Positions 46,844 to 56,966 of a stretch of DNA of 64,000 nt are shown here, piece after piece. The stretch covers positions 7,998,001 to 8,062,000 of the forward strand of contig CM077596.1 of assembly GCA_039654915.1 (NCBI GenBank). The letters run 5' to 3'. The translations under genes were made by a program, and so were the position numbers. The notes under the pieces are model-generated. The model was not told the origin of the DNA. It made no database searches and saw nothing but the letters and a program-made list of their open reading frames with translations. Numbering within the stretch: position 1 is the stretch's first letter; every line of letters begins with the position of its first letter. Source of the DNA: Aquilaria yunnanensis. Taxonomy: Eukaryota > Streptophyta > Magnoliopsida > Malvales > Thymelaeaceae.

Positions 46844-47625
46844 TTTTGACAAAAAATGAGTTTGAAAATGGAAGAAAACAGTTTCCAGAGAAAAACTCAA
46901 AAGAACACAGGGATCAAAGCGCTCTGAAAAACAAAAACCCACCGAAAGATTTGCCAAAATCTGAGGACGCCGTCGTGAAAGCTGGCTGGATTAAGGTAGC
47001 TCCGCCACAGAAAGTAAGAAAGTGCAAGAACAGGGGCAAAGCAGAGAGGAGAGCAGAAGAGAAAGCAAAAGGAACTTATGGTAGAGTGGGCTATTTATAA
47101 GCCAGATATAGGTAACCGAAAAATCGTCATAAGTACCCTTTGGAGGCGAACCGTCGCCGTAACTGCTCTCTGCACCTGAAAAGGCACGCCCTCTGTAACC
47201 GACGCCACTCTCCTCCAATGGCAAAGCGCCACGTGTCAACCTCTGCGCACAAATAGGGGACACGTCCTCCAAACGTCCCTAGAAAGCTGGGACACGTCTT
47301 CTGACATCCCTGGAAAACTGGGATGAAACTGGGACACGCCGCTCAGACTGACACGCTTGGCCAAACAGACCTGCAGAAACAAAGAGCAGGCCACCTTGAG
47401 GACGCCAAGAAACAGGCTATGGCCGAACAGCCCATGACCTTCGGGCAAGAGGTGTATCTTCGGCACAGGCTCCACCTCGAAGACACCAAAGAACAGGCCA
47501 AGGCCGAAGAGCCCATGATCTTCGGGCAAAAGGCGCATCCTCGGAACAGGTTAAGCTTCCAAAGAAACTCCCATACACAAACCTTGGAAAAAGATGCAAA
47601 ACCGAAGTCTTCAATTCGGCTTTCC
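46844..47625 (-). other. Antisense leader and 3' untranslated region of element C
   Basis: On the minus strand it holds the leader between the TATA-like box and the aORF ATG. On the plus strand it is the region before the polypurine tract, with repeated words such as CAGGCCAAGGCCGAA near 47,400-47,540. Confidence 0.6.
47091..47100 (-). promoter_or_regulatory. Element C antisense TATA box
   Basis: TTATAAATAG on the minus strand, 248 bp upstream of the aORF ATG. B and A have similar boxes at 245 and about 257 bp. Confidence 0.6.
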
Positions 47626-47639
47626 AAAGGGGGGGCATG
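47626..47639 (+). other. Element C polypurine tract
   Basis: AAAGGGGGGGCATG immediately before the 3' LTR. Confidence 0.85.
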
Positions 47640-48518
47640 TGATAGCCAAACGCTATCGCCTCTATCTGGCCGAACTCCCTGCCACAATGATGGCCAGAAG
47701 AAGCTGGCGCTACCCGAGAAAAGGTGCGATCAGGCACCTCGGGAGATAGCCGAAGAGCTCCGAGCCCGGCACGCCAGGAAGCCCCGAGGGTACTACTCGC
47801 CCCCCCAAGGTTGTGAACATATCGCCTTCGGAAAAGCGGCACCAGACATAGCGAGCCGAACATGATATCCCCGAAGGCGGAACTCCCTGAAACTGGGAAC
47901 CCCCGAACTGAGGGCTTGTTTCCCGAAGAGGCTCTGTCCGAACTAGAGGACGACCTCACCCAGGGACCTCGGGAGTACGGCAGGAGCATTTATGGAAGCA
48001 TTTAAGGAAGCCTCTGACACGTCCTTTCGCAGACGTCATAAAGTCGCCTGAATAGGCGCTTTGACATACGGACGCCATCAGAATCACATCATGGCCCATC
48101 TCAGCACGTGGCTCAGGACAACTTGCTACCAGTTATCTGTCTCCTACGCCCAGAAACTCAGGGAACCTCCGACCGAACACGTGTCGTGATCTGAATGGGC
48201 TAGGTGCTCCTATAAATACCAGGAATTAATACTGGGCAGGAGGCTGGTTGGTTGGCCAAACACTGATCCCACACTCTGAGAAAACTACCAGGCGAGACTC
48301 TTCAGCCCTTTGTGCTATTTCCTCTGCCTTTTCTCAGCCACCACTGACTTGGGCGTCGGAGGCTCCCCCCCGGAAAAACACTCCGGGGGCCTCCTAACCC
48401 TTTGTTTCTGAGCTTTCAGGCACTCTCCTTCGGGCTGTCCATTCCACCAGGCGTTCTTCCTCCCAGAAGTCTCTCCACCAGTCACCATGACTATAAACGA
48501 TGAGGCCCCTAGCCATCA
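47640..48518 (+). repeat. Element C 3' LTR
   Basis: 879 bp, same length as the 5' LTR, about 11 differences. Ends CTAGCCATCA before the AAAAG duplication. Confidence 0.96.
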
Positions 48519-48523
48519 AAAAG
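48519..48523. repeat. Element C target site duplication, right
   Basis: AAAAG, identical to 37,621-37,625. One copy restores the B gag frame. Confidence 0.92.
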
Positions 48524-48812
48524 GAATATGAAAAAATTCTGTCAATTTCACCGGGATCATGGCCATGACACTGAAGCCTGTTACCAGTTGAAGAAGTACA
48601 TCGAGTCCCTGATCAAACAGGGTCAACTTCGGCGATACCTGCGGATGCCCTCTCCAAAAGGGCGAAAAAAAGAGCAGAGGAGAGCAGACGATGAAAAGTA
48701 TGACTCAGATAGACGGCGGGACCGAAGTCCCCGGAAAAGTCTGCCACTCTCAGCAGGATTATCCAAACCATCACTACTGGGATACCCTCGGCCAAGAGAA
48801 AAAGAAAGATGA
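48519..48812 (+). pseudogene. Element B gag, C-terminal part
   Basis: Continues gag in frame after element C. It has the zinc finger CQFHRDHGHDTEAC, KKYIESLIKQGQLRRYLRMP and a basic, Arg/Asp-rich tail ending at 48,812. Protease opens in another frame at about 48,809. Confidence 0.93.
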
Positions 48813-50389
48813 GAAAAGTCTCCATCATGGAGTACGGGAACTCCCCGCGAAGGCTCACCCGTAGGGATGGGACTATAATAAAGTTCCCTCATGACGACCC
48901 CCTCCTTGTGATGGCAAGGATAGGGAACTGGGACATCAAGAGAGTGCTCCTTGATGACGGCTCGAACACCGATGTCATTTTTTCTCATCTGTTGGGTAAA
49001 TTAGACATCTCAAAAAGTGATCTTAGCCCAGTCAGTTTCCCCACCTTCGACGTCGGGCCGTCTGAACTTCCAGTCCTTGGGTACATCGACCTGCCTGTGA
49101 TGCTGAAAGGGGTCTCACCCAAGAGCAAAGAAGAGTTAATCGCCTCCGGCAGGACAAGATTTATAGTCATTGATGTGCCGTCAGCATATAACGCCATTCT
49201 GGGAAGACAGACTCAAGGCAATTTTCACATTCGGCCAAACGTAAGGTACCTGACGGTCACCTTCGCCACCGAAGACGGAGATTCTGAAATCTTCATAGAT
49301 CAGGCCGAGGTTAGGAAAGTCTTCGCAAGGGCCAGGCAAAGCCCGACCAAGATCCAGGTACAAACTTTGGCAGAAGGAAAAAAGGTCTTGATGGATGAAA
49401 AGGCAACGGCAGAAGAAACGGAAAGCCTCGAAAAAATAGAAACAGAAGATATAGAATTGATCCCCGGCCGAAACACCCGAATTGGGAAGAAACTGGCCGA
49501 AGGGGACAAAAAGAGGCTTGTATCCTTTTTGTGCATGAACAAAGATCTATTTGCTTATTCGCCGAAGGATATGCCTGGGGTTGACCCCAGCATAATCCAG
49601 CACAATCTTAAAGTGCAACCACACGTCAGACCAGTTCGACAAAAAAAATGGAGTCTATCAGCTCACAAAAAGTCCTTCGTCAAGGCCGAAGTTAGTCACC
49701 TCATTGAGGCCGGGGTAATAAGGGAAGTAAAATACCCCGAATGGCTCAGCAATGTGGTTATAGCCACAAAAGAGGGTAGTGAAAAGCTCCGAATGTGCAT
49801 CGACTTCCGAAACTTAAACGATGCCTGTCCAAAAAACTCCTACCCATTACCGGCCATAGATCAGCTGGTAGACGCAACTGCCGAGTACGGACTGCTTAGC
49901 TTCCTTGACGCCTTTAGCGGGTATCATCAGATCCGGATGAACCCCGAGGATGAGGAAGAAACGACATTCATCACAGAGATAGGTACTTACTGCTATGTCA
50001 GAATGCCCTTCGGGCTCAAAAACGCAGGAGCCACCTACCAAAGACTGATGAACAAGGTATTCGACGCGCAAATCGGTAGGAACATGGAAGTATACGTCGA
50101 CGATATGATAGTCAAGAGCAAAGTACCCAAAAATCATATCACCGACTTAACCGAAACCTTCCAACGACTTCGAGAGTTCGGCATTCGCCTTAATCCCGAA
50201 AAGTGTGTGTTCGGGGTAAACGCAGGAAAATTTCTTGGGTTTATGGTGTTAGAAAGAGGAATAGACGCTAACCCTGAGAAAATGAAAGCCCTGCTGAATT
50301 TCCGGACACCTACGTCTATCAAAGACATACAGAGGCTTACCGGGAGGATCACCTCCCTAAGTAGATTCATCTCCAGGTATGGTGACTAA
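48809..50389 (+). pseudogene. pol: Element B protease and reverse transcriptase
   Basis: One open frame of 526 codons. The protease has LLDDGSNTDVIF near residue 49 and AYNAILGRQ. RT has YPEWLSNVVIATKE, FRNLNDACPKNSYPLP, RMPFGLKNAGATYQ and EVYVDDMIVKSK with the catalytic Asp pair, then the thumb-side block GRITSLSRF. It ends at a TAA (50,387) directly before CRPFFKVL, inside the region that should join to RNase H. RT itself looks complete, unlike that of C. Confidence 0.93.
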
Positions 50390-52641
50390 TGTCGCCCGTT
50401 TTTCAAGGTACTCACCAAAGTCTCCAAGGAAGGTGGTACCTCCGGAATCCAGGAACATCCATGGAATACAGAATGCCAGGAAGCCTGGGGAGAGCTCAAA
50501 AGTTATCTAACTCACCTCCCAACACTTCGGCAACCTCGGGAAGGGAACCTCTCATTCTTTACCTCGCAGTCACTGAAAAGACGGTGAGTTCCGTCTTAGT
50601 GAAAGAAGAGGATGGGAAACAATGGCCGGTGTATTACGTAAGCAAGTCCCTGCATGGCGCCGAGACAAGGTACCCGTTGCTCCAAAAAGCTATCTACGCG
50701 TTAGTATTGGCGGGTAGGAGATTGCGACCCTACTTCCAAGGACACGCCATCACCGTACGAAGTAATTTGCCCCTGCGAGATGTGATGAAAAAAGTGGAGC
50801 ATTCGGGAAGACTCTCAAAATGGTGCATTGAGCTCGGTGAATCTGACATTACATACGAGCCTAGAAGGGCAATAAAGGCTCAGGCACTTGCAGACTTCAT
50901 TGCCGAGATCCCCAAGATTGAAAAGACCGAAGCACTTGCGGGAGGAAAAACAGAGACTGATCCAGAATGGAAACTCTTCGTCGGTGGAGCGTCAGGCGCA
51001 GAGCATCAAGGAGCTGGAATAGTCCTTCAGGGTCCCGAAGGCATGGAAGCTTCTAAAGCAGTCAAATTCGATTTTAATGTTACCAATAACATTGCTGAAT
51101 ATGAAGCCCTCATAGCCGGACTAAAAATGGCCAGAAAAGTAGGTGTGAAGAACCTTGTGGCCCACAGTGATTCACAGTTAATAGTCCGACAGACAAAGGG
51201 AGAATATGCGGCAAAGGACCCAATTTTGGCTAAGTATCACGACCTCGTTCAGAAACTCATTGAGGATTTCGACTCGGTGCACATAAAGAGCGTGCCCCGA
51301 AGGGATAATACCCAAGTGGATGCCTTGGCCAAGGCTAAGGAACCCACTAAAGTGCTAAAACACCCCAGCACAGAGTTAATGTCCATAGAAACCTCGGGGA
51401 AGGGATGGCAAAGCTCCCTCAAGAGATATTTGGCAACTTCAGAGCTTCCCGAGGATCCTAAAGAAGCCGCAAAGATACAAAAGCGTGCAGGAAGGTACTT
51501 CCTCATTGGGAAAGAACTGTACAGACAAGGGTACGCTAGCCCTATACAAAGATGTATAGGCGAGGATGACGTCAAAGTAATACTTGAAGAAGTACATGAA
51601 GGAGTGTGTGGCTCCCATATAGGAACGGACGCCCTCGTAGGAGTAATACTCCGCCAAGGTTATTTTTGGCCTACCCTAAGGAAGGACGCAAGGCAATTCA
51701 TCCGAAGATGCGACAATTGCCAAAGGCACGCCAGTATCCAAAAGCTACCCTCGGAGGGAATAAATGCAATAGACTATCCCTGCCCCTTCGCCGTCTGGGG
51801 CATTGACCTCATCGGACCTCTCCCAAACGCCCTCGGCGGAGTAAAATTTTGCATCATCGCAGTGGACTATTTCACTAAGTGGATAGAGGCAGAACCGTTA
51901 GCATCAATCTCGGTGAAGGACGATCAAAAATTCGTATGGAAAAACATTATATGCCGATTTGGCATTCCGAGGGTAATAGTGGCCGATAACAGGACTCAAT
52001 TCACGGATAAGGGGTTCCAGGAATTCATGGAGGACCTGGGCGTCAAGATACATTTTGCCCTAGTGGCCCACCCTCAGAGCAATGGGCAGGTTGAGGTATC
52101 TAACAGAACAATAAAAGATGGCCTGAAGAAAAGGCTAAAAGAGGCAAAAGGGAAATGGCCATGAGAGCTCCCAAGTGTGCTGTGGAGCTACCGAACAATT
52201 CCCCGAAGAGCCACAGGAGAGACTCCTTTCTCGCTCGTATACGGGACTGAGGCCATTATTCCCATTCAAGTCATGCAGCCCTCGGTAAGAGTATAGGTGT
52301 ACGATGAAGGAGGAAATGATCTTGGACTAAGAGCAAAACTGGACCTCCTCGAAGAACACCGCGAGATGGCCGAGTTAAGGAGAAAGGCCTTCCAGCAACG
52401 GATAGCACGCACCGCCAATTTACATGTAAGAAAAAAGGAGATCAAAAAGGGAGACCTCGCTCTCCGAAAGGCCGAGTTCGAACAGCGAAGGCCATCAGAA
52501 GGGGTACTTCGGGCAAATTGGAGTGGACCCTATTTGGTTCTCGACGAAGTCCGCCCAGGGGTCTTTAAGTTGGGTAATATTGAGGGAGTGGAGTTGAAGA
52601 ATACTTGGCATTCAGACTCTCTGAAAAAATTCTATACTTAG
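50390..52641 (+). pseudogene. pol: Element B RNase H domains and integrase
   Basis: After the stop, one base is missing near 50,540, and the frame then stays open to 52,161. The first RNase H runs from LILYLAVTEK to ALADFIAEIP. The second has FVGGASGAEHQGAG, NNIAEYEALIAGL, AHSDSQLIV and QVDALAKA; the first catalytic Asp is replaced by Gly (FVGGAS for FVDGAS). Integrase has GSHIGTDA to CDNCQRHA, GIDLIGP, VADNRTQF and GQVEVSNRT, so its D,D,E set is complete. Stops occur at 52,162 and about 52,294. The C-terminal part ends at 52,641. Confidence 0.92.
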
Positions 52642-52997
52642 ATAATTTTTTTCAAAGAAAGCCGGTAAGATACTCCTCCCCGAAGTCGTCAGTAAAATAC
52701 ATGATGAATTTGCCCTCGTTATCAAAAGAGTGCGCCTTGATGGTCCTGCCTTACAAAATTCCTTACTAAGCTTAAAAACCCGTCCGAACATGAAAGAAGT
52801 TCAAAAAGGTTCCTTCCGAAAGATAAGGTGCAGGTGTTCGCCAAAAGTGCACACTTAGAATCGTACCAGCTGCTGATAAGGCAGATTCGGGAGAAAGAAT
52901 GGAGAATGGAGAAAAAATTCTTCATTAAAAAATCCTAAGGCAAAAAATACAAAGAAGAAGAAAGGCCTATGACTGAGCAAGGGTATCCGATGTTTCG
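52642..52997. other. Interval between pol and the antisense ORF of element B
   Basis: Non-coding region where the two convergent transcription units end. No repeats like those in C. Confidence 0.6.
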
Positions 52998-55464
52998 TCA
53001 AACATTATCATCTCCAGAGGGCTCAGTCAAAGATGCAGGCCGAGCCGGAGGAAGATTGAGGAACTCGACTTTGGACCATGAAGATCTGGGCTCTTTGGGA
53101 AAATCCAAAGTAGACAAGTGAGAAATGTCAAGCCCAGGGTGTCGAGCGAGGACCTGGTGACGAGCCAAGCAAAAACCATCTTGATAGGACGTCTTCGACA
53201 TTTGCTCACTACGGTCCTTCATGGCGCCAAGAGCCGCCAGCTTAGCTTTTAGCGTGACAATGTTCTCCTCCAGCTTCTTCTTCTTCCTGCTCTTCGTCTT
53301 CTCCTTCTTCAGGGACGTAATCTCAGCTTAGAGATTGGCATTCAAAGCGAGTGATTTCGCAAGATTCTCGCCGTCTTGAACGGTCTTCTTCCGAAAGGGC
53401 TCATTCTCTAAAGAAAGAGTCACGCACTTTGAGCCGAGGTCTTCAACCTTGGCTGAGAAGTTGGTAAGAAGCTCTTGCTTGCTGGACACAACCTCGGCCC
53501 GAAGACTCCCAAGATCCTCCTTCGCGATTTTGTTTAACTTGCCATATTTTAGGGCATATTGGGCAAGAGACTCCTTCGTCTTCCGCAGGGAATCTTCGGA
53601 CCGAGAGCGGGTCTCCATTTGTTTCGCTGACCAGGCGCGGAAGTACCCGCTATATGCCAAAAGCTACGGAAAACAGAGGCACCAAATAAGTATCGGAAGG
53701 CAGTGATGGCTTAGATGAACAATTTTCTAAGATACAAGAAAAGAAAGGATCACCTGAGCAGCGTGCTCGGTCATCCTCGCCGCGAGAATCTCTTTGCTGG
53801 GACATTCGGTGGTAAGGGACTGAAAAGTGGCATTAGTCAGCACCCCCGCCGCCATTTGCGGAGCCATCAGCTGGCTATCCTCAGAGAACAAATCCATGTC
53901 CTCTGTGAACGACCAGAAGGGCTCCCGTGGCACCTTGTCCCGAAGAATCCATCGGTCCCGAAGAGCCCTCCAACGGGCATGAGCTTCCACCCAGGAAGCA
54001 GTAGGGGCGTTCTCTGCAAGGTCACGCCGAAGTTCCATCAAGACATCATCCCTTAGCCATTCATCCAAAAAATCGTAGATACGAAAAATACTGAGGTTGG
54101 TAGCGGAATGGCTAAGGGAAAAACCTGGTGGAACTTTGGGGACGCACTCCTCAGAACCGACCTCCCGAACATCCTTAGTGACATTCTTTCCTTTCCTCCT
54201 TCTGCCCTCTTCAAACTCCTGGGCAGACGTTCGCTCTGCTGGGATTTCGATAGCAGGGGCAGGACTCAGTGTCTCCCCGAGGATGACAGGTTCCGAAGAA
54301 GGCTTCTCGGCAGTCGGAAGTTAGGCAGAGGACTGGTCTTCCACCTCAACTACGTTCTCGGGGGGAGGAGGAGTGGTAGCCTTGGCCTTCTTTGACTTAG
54401 AAGGGTCGACAGTCAACTTCTTCCTCTTACCAAAAGTCTTTTTGCGTACTTGCTCTCCCCGCTTAGCCTCACTGTCGAAGAGTGATTTATAAAACTTGGC
54501 AGACTGATTGCCCATCTCTGCAAAAAGGTAAAATATCAGTCTAAGTCCAAAAGGAAAGCAAATAACAAACCTTGGAAGGTGAATTACTCTCGAAAAAAAA
54601 CTGATAAGAAATTTGACGCCGAAGGAGCATGACTATCCAGGCTTTCTTCCCCGGAAAAACAGGCATGGGCATGCCGGGGTCACTCTTGTGGGCAGCTATC
54701 ACTCCCAGTTCCCGAAGAACTTCCTCTGACATAAGATCCCACTTAATGGGAAAAGGGTAGGGTGAACGTGACGGAGTCCCGGAGTCCCAGTCCGCCACCA
54801 ACCGAATACGCTTGTCGAAGTTGTCAAAATCGGCAAGCAATACCGGAGTGAGGAGCTTCCGGGGATCGACGACGTCGACCTCCAAAGTCCCCGAGGCCCA
54901 TCTAATAGGCACATGTCTCCAAGACTCGGGGACCCGAAAAAAGAAAAACTTCTTCTGCCACCCTCGCCAACTATCCTTATTGTCAAAGGTAAACATAAAC
55001 TTCTTACTCCCGGACCCTCGGGGAAGGAGGTAGTAAAAACCACCCTTCGGGACTGGGTGGAGTTTGTAGTATTGCATGAAGAAGAGGAAGTGGGGGTTTA
55101 TGCCGAACACCGCACACATGCAGAGGAAAGCATTAAAGTAAGAGTAAGAATTTGGGGGGAGTTGGTTCACAGCAATGCCGTGGAATTTGCAGAATTCGCA
55201 TATCACGCGATGAGGGGGATACCGAAGATCGGCTTTCAGCTGAGCTCGGTAAACGGTAACCTCCCCCGAAGAAGCTGCATAACCGTAAGATCCCGGGAGA
55301 GGTAACCACGGTGTGATATAAGAAGGGATGTAGTACTTGGCCACCCACTTTTTCATCTTTTCCAAAGTAGTGGAACAAGGATAAGCCTCAAGGGAAGCAA
55401 GGTTTGCAGAAAGAGGGCACACAGTCATCAATGGAGTCGGACTTAATGGAGTTGGATTTAACAT
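52998..55464 (-). pseudogene. Element B antisense ORF (aORF), four exons, two stops
   Basis: Exons 55464-54588, 54517-54125, 54013-53754 and 53663-52998 with GT-AG introns of 70, 111 and 90 bp. The sum is 2,196 nt; phases 1, 1, 0 and exon 3 of 260 nt are identical to C. Stops occur at 54,321-54,323 (exon 2) and 53,328-53,330 (exon 4). Exon 1 has RAQLKADLRYPPH, CEFCKFHGIAVNQLPPN and KDSWRGWQKKFFF. Exon 2 has Lys-rich patches (GKRKKLTVDPSKSKKAK). Exon 4 is a coiled coil ending with YQDGFCLARHQVLARH. It is homologous to the C gene but clearly diverged. Confidence 0.82.
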
Positions 55465-56149
55465 TTTAAAAAAAATCAGAAAAAGAGAGATGAATTTGGG
55501 AGAAATAGAGGAACAACGGCAAACCACAAAAAGGGAACACCCACCAAAGGCTTTGCTAAAACCCGGGCTGCGAAACACCGCTACAAGGAATCACCGGAGG
55601 TCACTATGCCGTAAGAACCGCCGCCGGAAAAAGAAAAAGGGCAAGAAAAGGCTCTAGAACAGAGGAGAGTTAAAACAAAAAAGTGAGACAAAATGGGACG
55701 AAAGGTGCTTATATAAACCGAAGAAGGATAAGTGAAACGTCGTCATATTCATCCTTTGAAGATGTAACGGCCTCATTATTGCTCCTTGAAGGCAAAGAGG
55801 TGCAGTTGACGTAACCAGCATAGTTGTTTTGCCATCCAACAGCGTCCACGTGTCACACAGCGCGAAGAACCAGGGCACGTCCCTCTAACATCGTGAAAAC
55901 CCAGGCACGGTTACCCATGACTGACACGCCTGGCCAAAAGACGTGACGATTCACAAACTCGTGGCAGAAAAAGCAAAAAAGAAAAAAAGTAACATGCATT
56001 CCGAGGACATCAAGAAAACTAGAGGAGGGTACCTCAGCTCCGAGGAAATGCCTTCTGAAGCAAGGCAACTTTCCAAGAAAAGTTTCAACCACTAGGTCGG
56101 CAAAGGGACCTCCTCGAAAACATAGCCGAAGCCCCCGCTCCGGCTCTCC
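55465..56149 (-). other. Antisense leader and 3' untranslated region of element B
   Basis: Contains the minus-strand leader up to the TATA-like box and the sense 3' region up to the polypurine tract. No other coding region is convincing. Confidence 0.6.
55709..55718 (-). promoter_or_regulatory. Element B antisense TATA box
   Basis: GTTTATATAA on the minus strand, 245 bp upstream of the aORF ATG at 55,464. Confidence 0.6.
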
Positions 56150-56162
56150 AGGAGGGGGCATG
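56150..56162 (+). other. Element B polypurine tract
   Basis: AGGAGGGGGCATG directly before the 3' LTR. Confidence 0.85.
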
Positions 56163-56961
56163 TGATAGCCGAGGTGCCCATTACTGGCTGAGCTCCCAGA
56201 CCTGATAGAGTACTGACTTCGTTAGAGGGAAACAGCCAGCCGAGGTCGGAAGGATGAACGATCCCCCTGGCCTAATGTAGGGAATTCGCTTCCTTAGGAA
56301 ATGGTAAGACCAACCTCGGTAGAGAGGTCAGAGCCCCTTCGGGAACAGAGGTATCCCTCGGAGGACCCATCCTCGGGGAATACATTCCCCAAAACTTCAG
56401 AGTAACCTCGAAAAGTACGAACAAAGCATTTAAGGAGCCTCTGACACCTCCCCATAAAAGTCGTCCCCCAAGTACATTCTGACACGCTATCACTGGAGCA
56501 CACCATCAGAGGGACGTCTCGATACGACACTCTCGGAATGCCTAGGCTGTCAACCAGGCGACCTTTACTGAGATAAACGTCCCTTCGCTCCCGGAAAAGC
56601 AGGGATCGCATCCCACCGAACACGTGTCGTGATCTGGAGCGACCACAAGAGGAAAATGGCTTCTGTATGCCTCCTTTATAAAACACCCAGAAAGCGTCCT
56701 AGCGGGGTAAAAAAAAAAGGGGGAGAAGGAAAAGAGTTCTCTTTGAATACACAAAAGAGCACATAATCCAATTATCTGAAAATACTGACTTGGGCGTCGG
56801 AGGCTCCTCCCCGGGAATACACACTGGGGACCTCCTGACCTGTTTTTTCTGGAGTATTTCAGGTACATTCCACTGGGGAATCTCCTACAAAAGTGCTATC
56901 CTCCATCAGAAGTTTTCCCTACCCGTACAATGACGCATGATGAAGCCGCCACAGGCCAGCA
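56163..56961 (+). repeat. Element B 3' LTR
   Basis: TGATAGCCGAGG to CAGGCCAGCA, 799 bp, about 95% like 35,439-36,236. Confidence 0.95.
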
Positions 56962-56966
56962 CCAGG
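56962..56966. repeat. Element B target site duplication, right
   Basis: CCAGG, identical to 35,434-35,438. Confidence 0.9.

Larger units (their letters stand above)
37626..48518 (+). mobile_element. Element C: young Tat-like Ty3/gypsy retrotransposon with intact antisense gene
   Basis: Two LTRs of 879 bp each, a perfect AAAAG duplication, a primer site, gag, pol, an antisense spliced ORF and a polypurine tract, 10.9 kb in all. It is inserted in B gag. The LTRs differ at about 11 positions (near 98.7% identity by eye). Gag and the antisense ORF are open, while pol carries several deletions and frameshifts. Confidence 0.96.
35439..56961 (+). mobile_element. Element B: Tat-like Ty3/gypsy retrotransposon with antisense ORF
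   Basis: Flanked by CCAGG on both sides, with LTRs of 798 and 799 bp starting TG and ending CA, a primer site, gag, pol with two RNase H domains, an antisense spliced ORF and a polypurine tract. It sits in the element A protease. Its own gag is interrupted by C. The LTRs differ at roughly 40 positions (about 95% identity by eye), so it is older than C. Confidence 0.95.
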
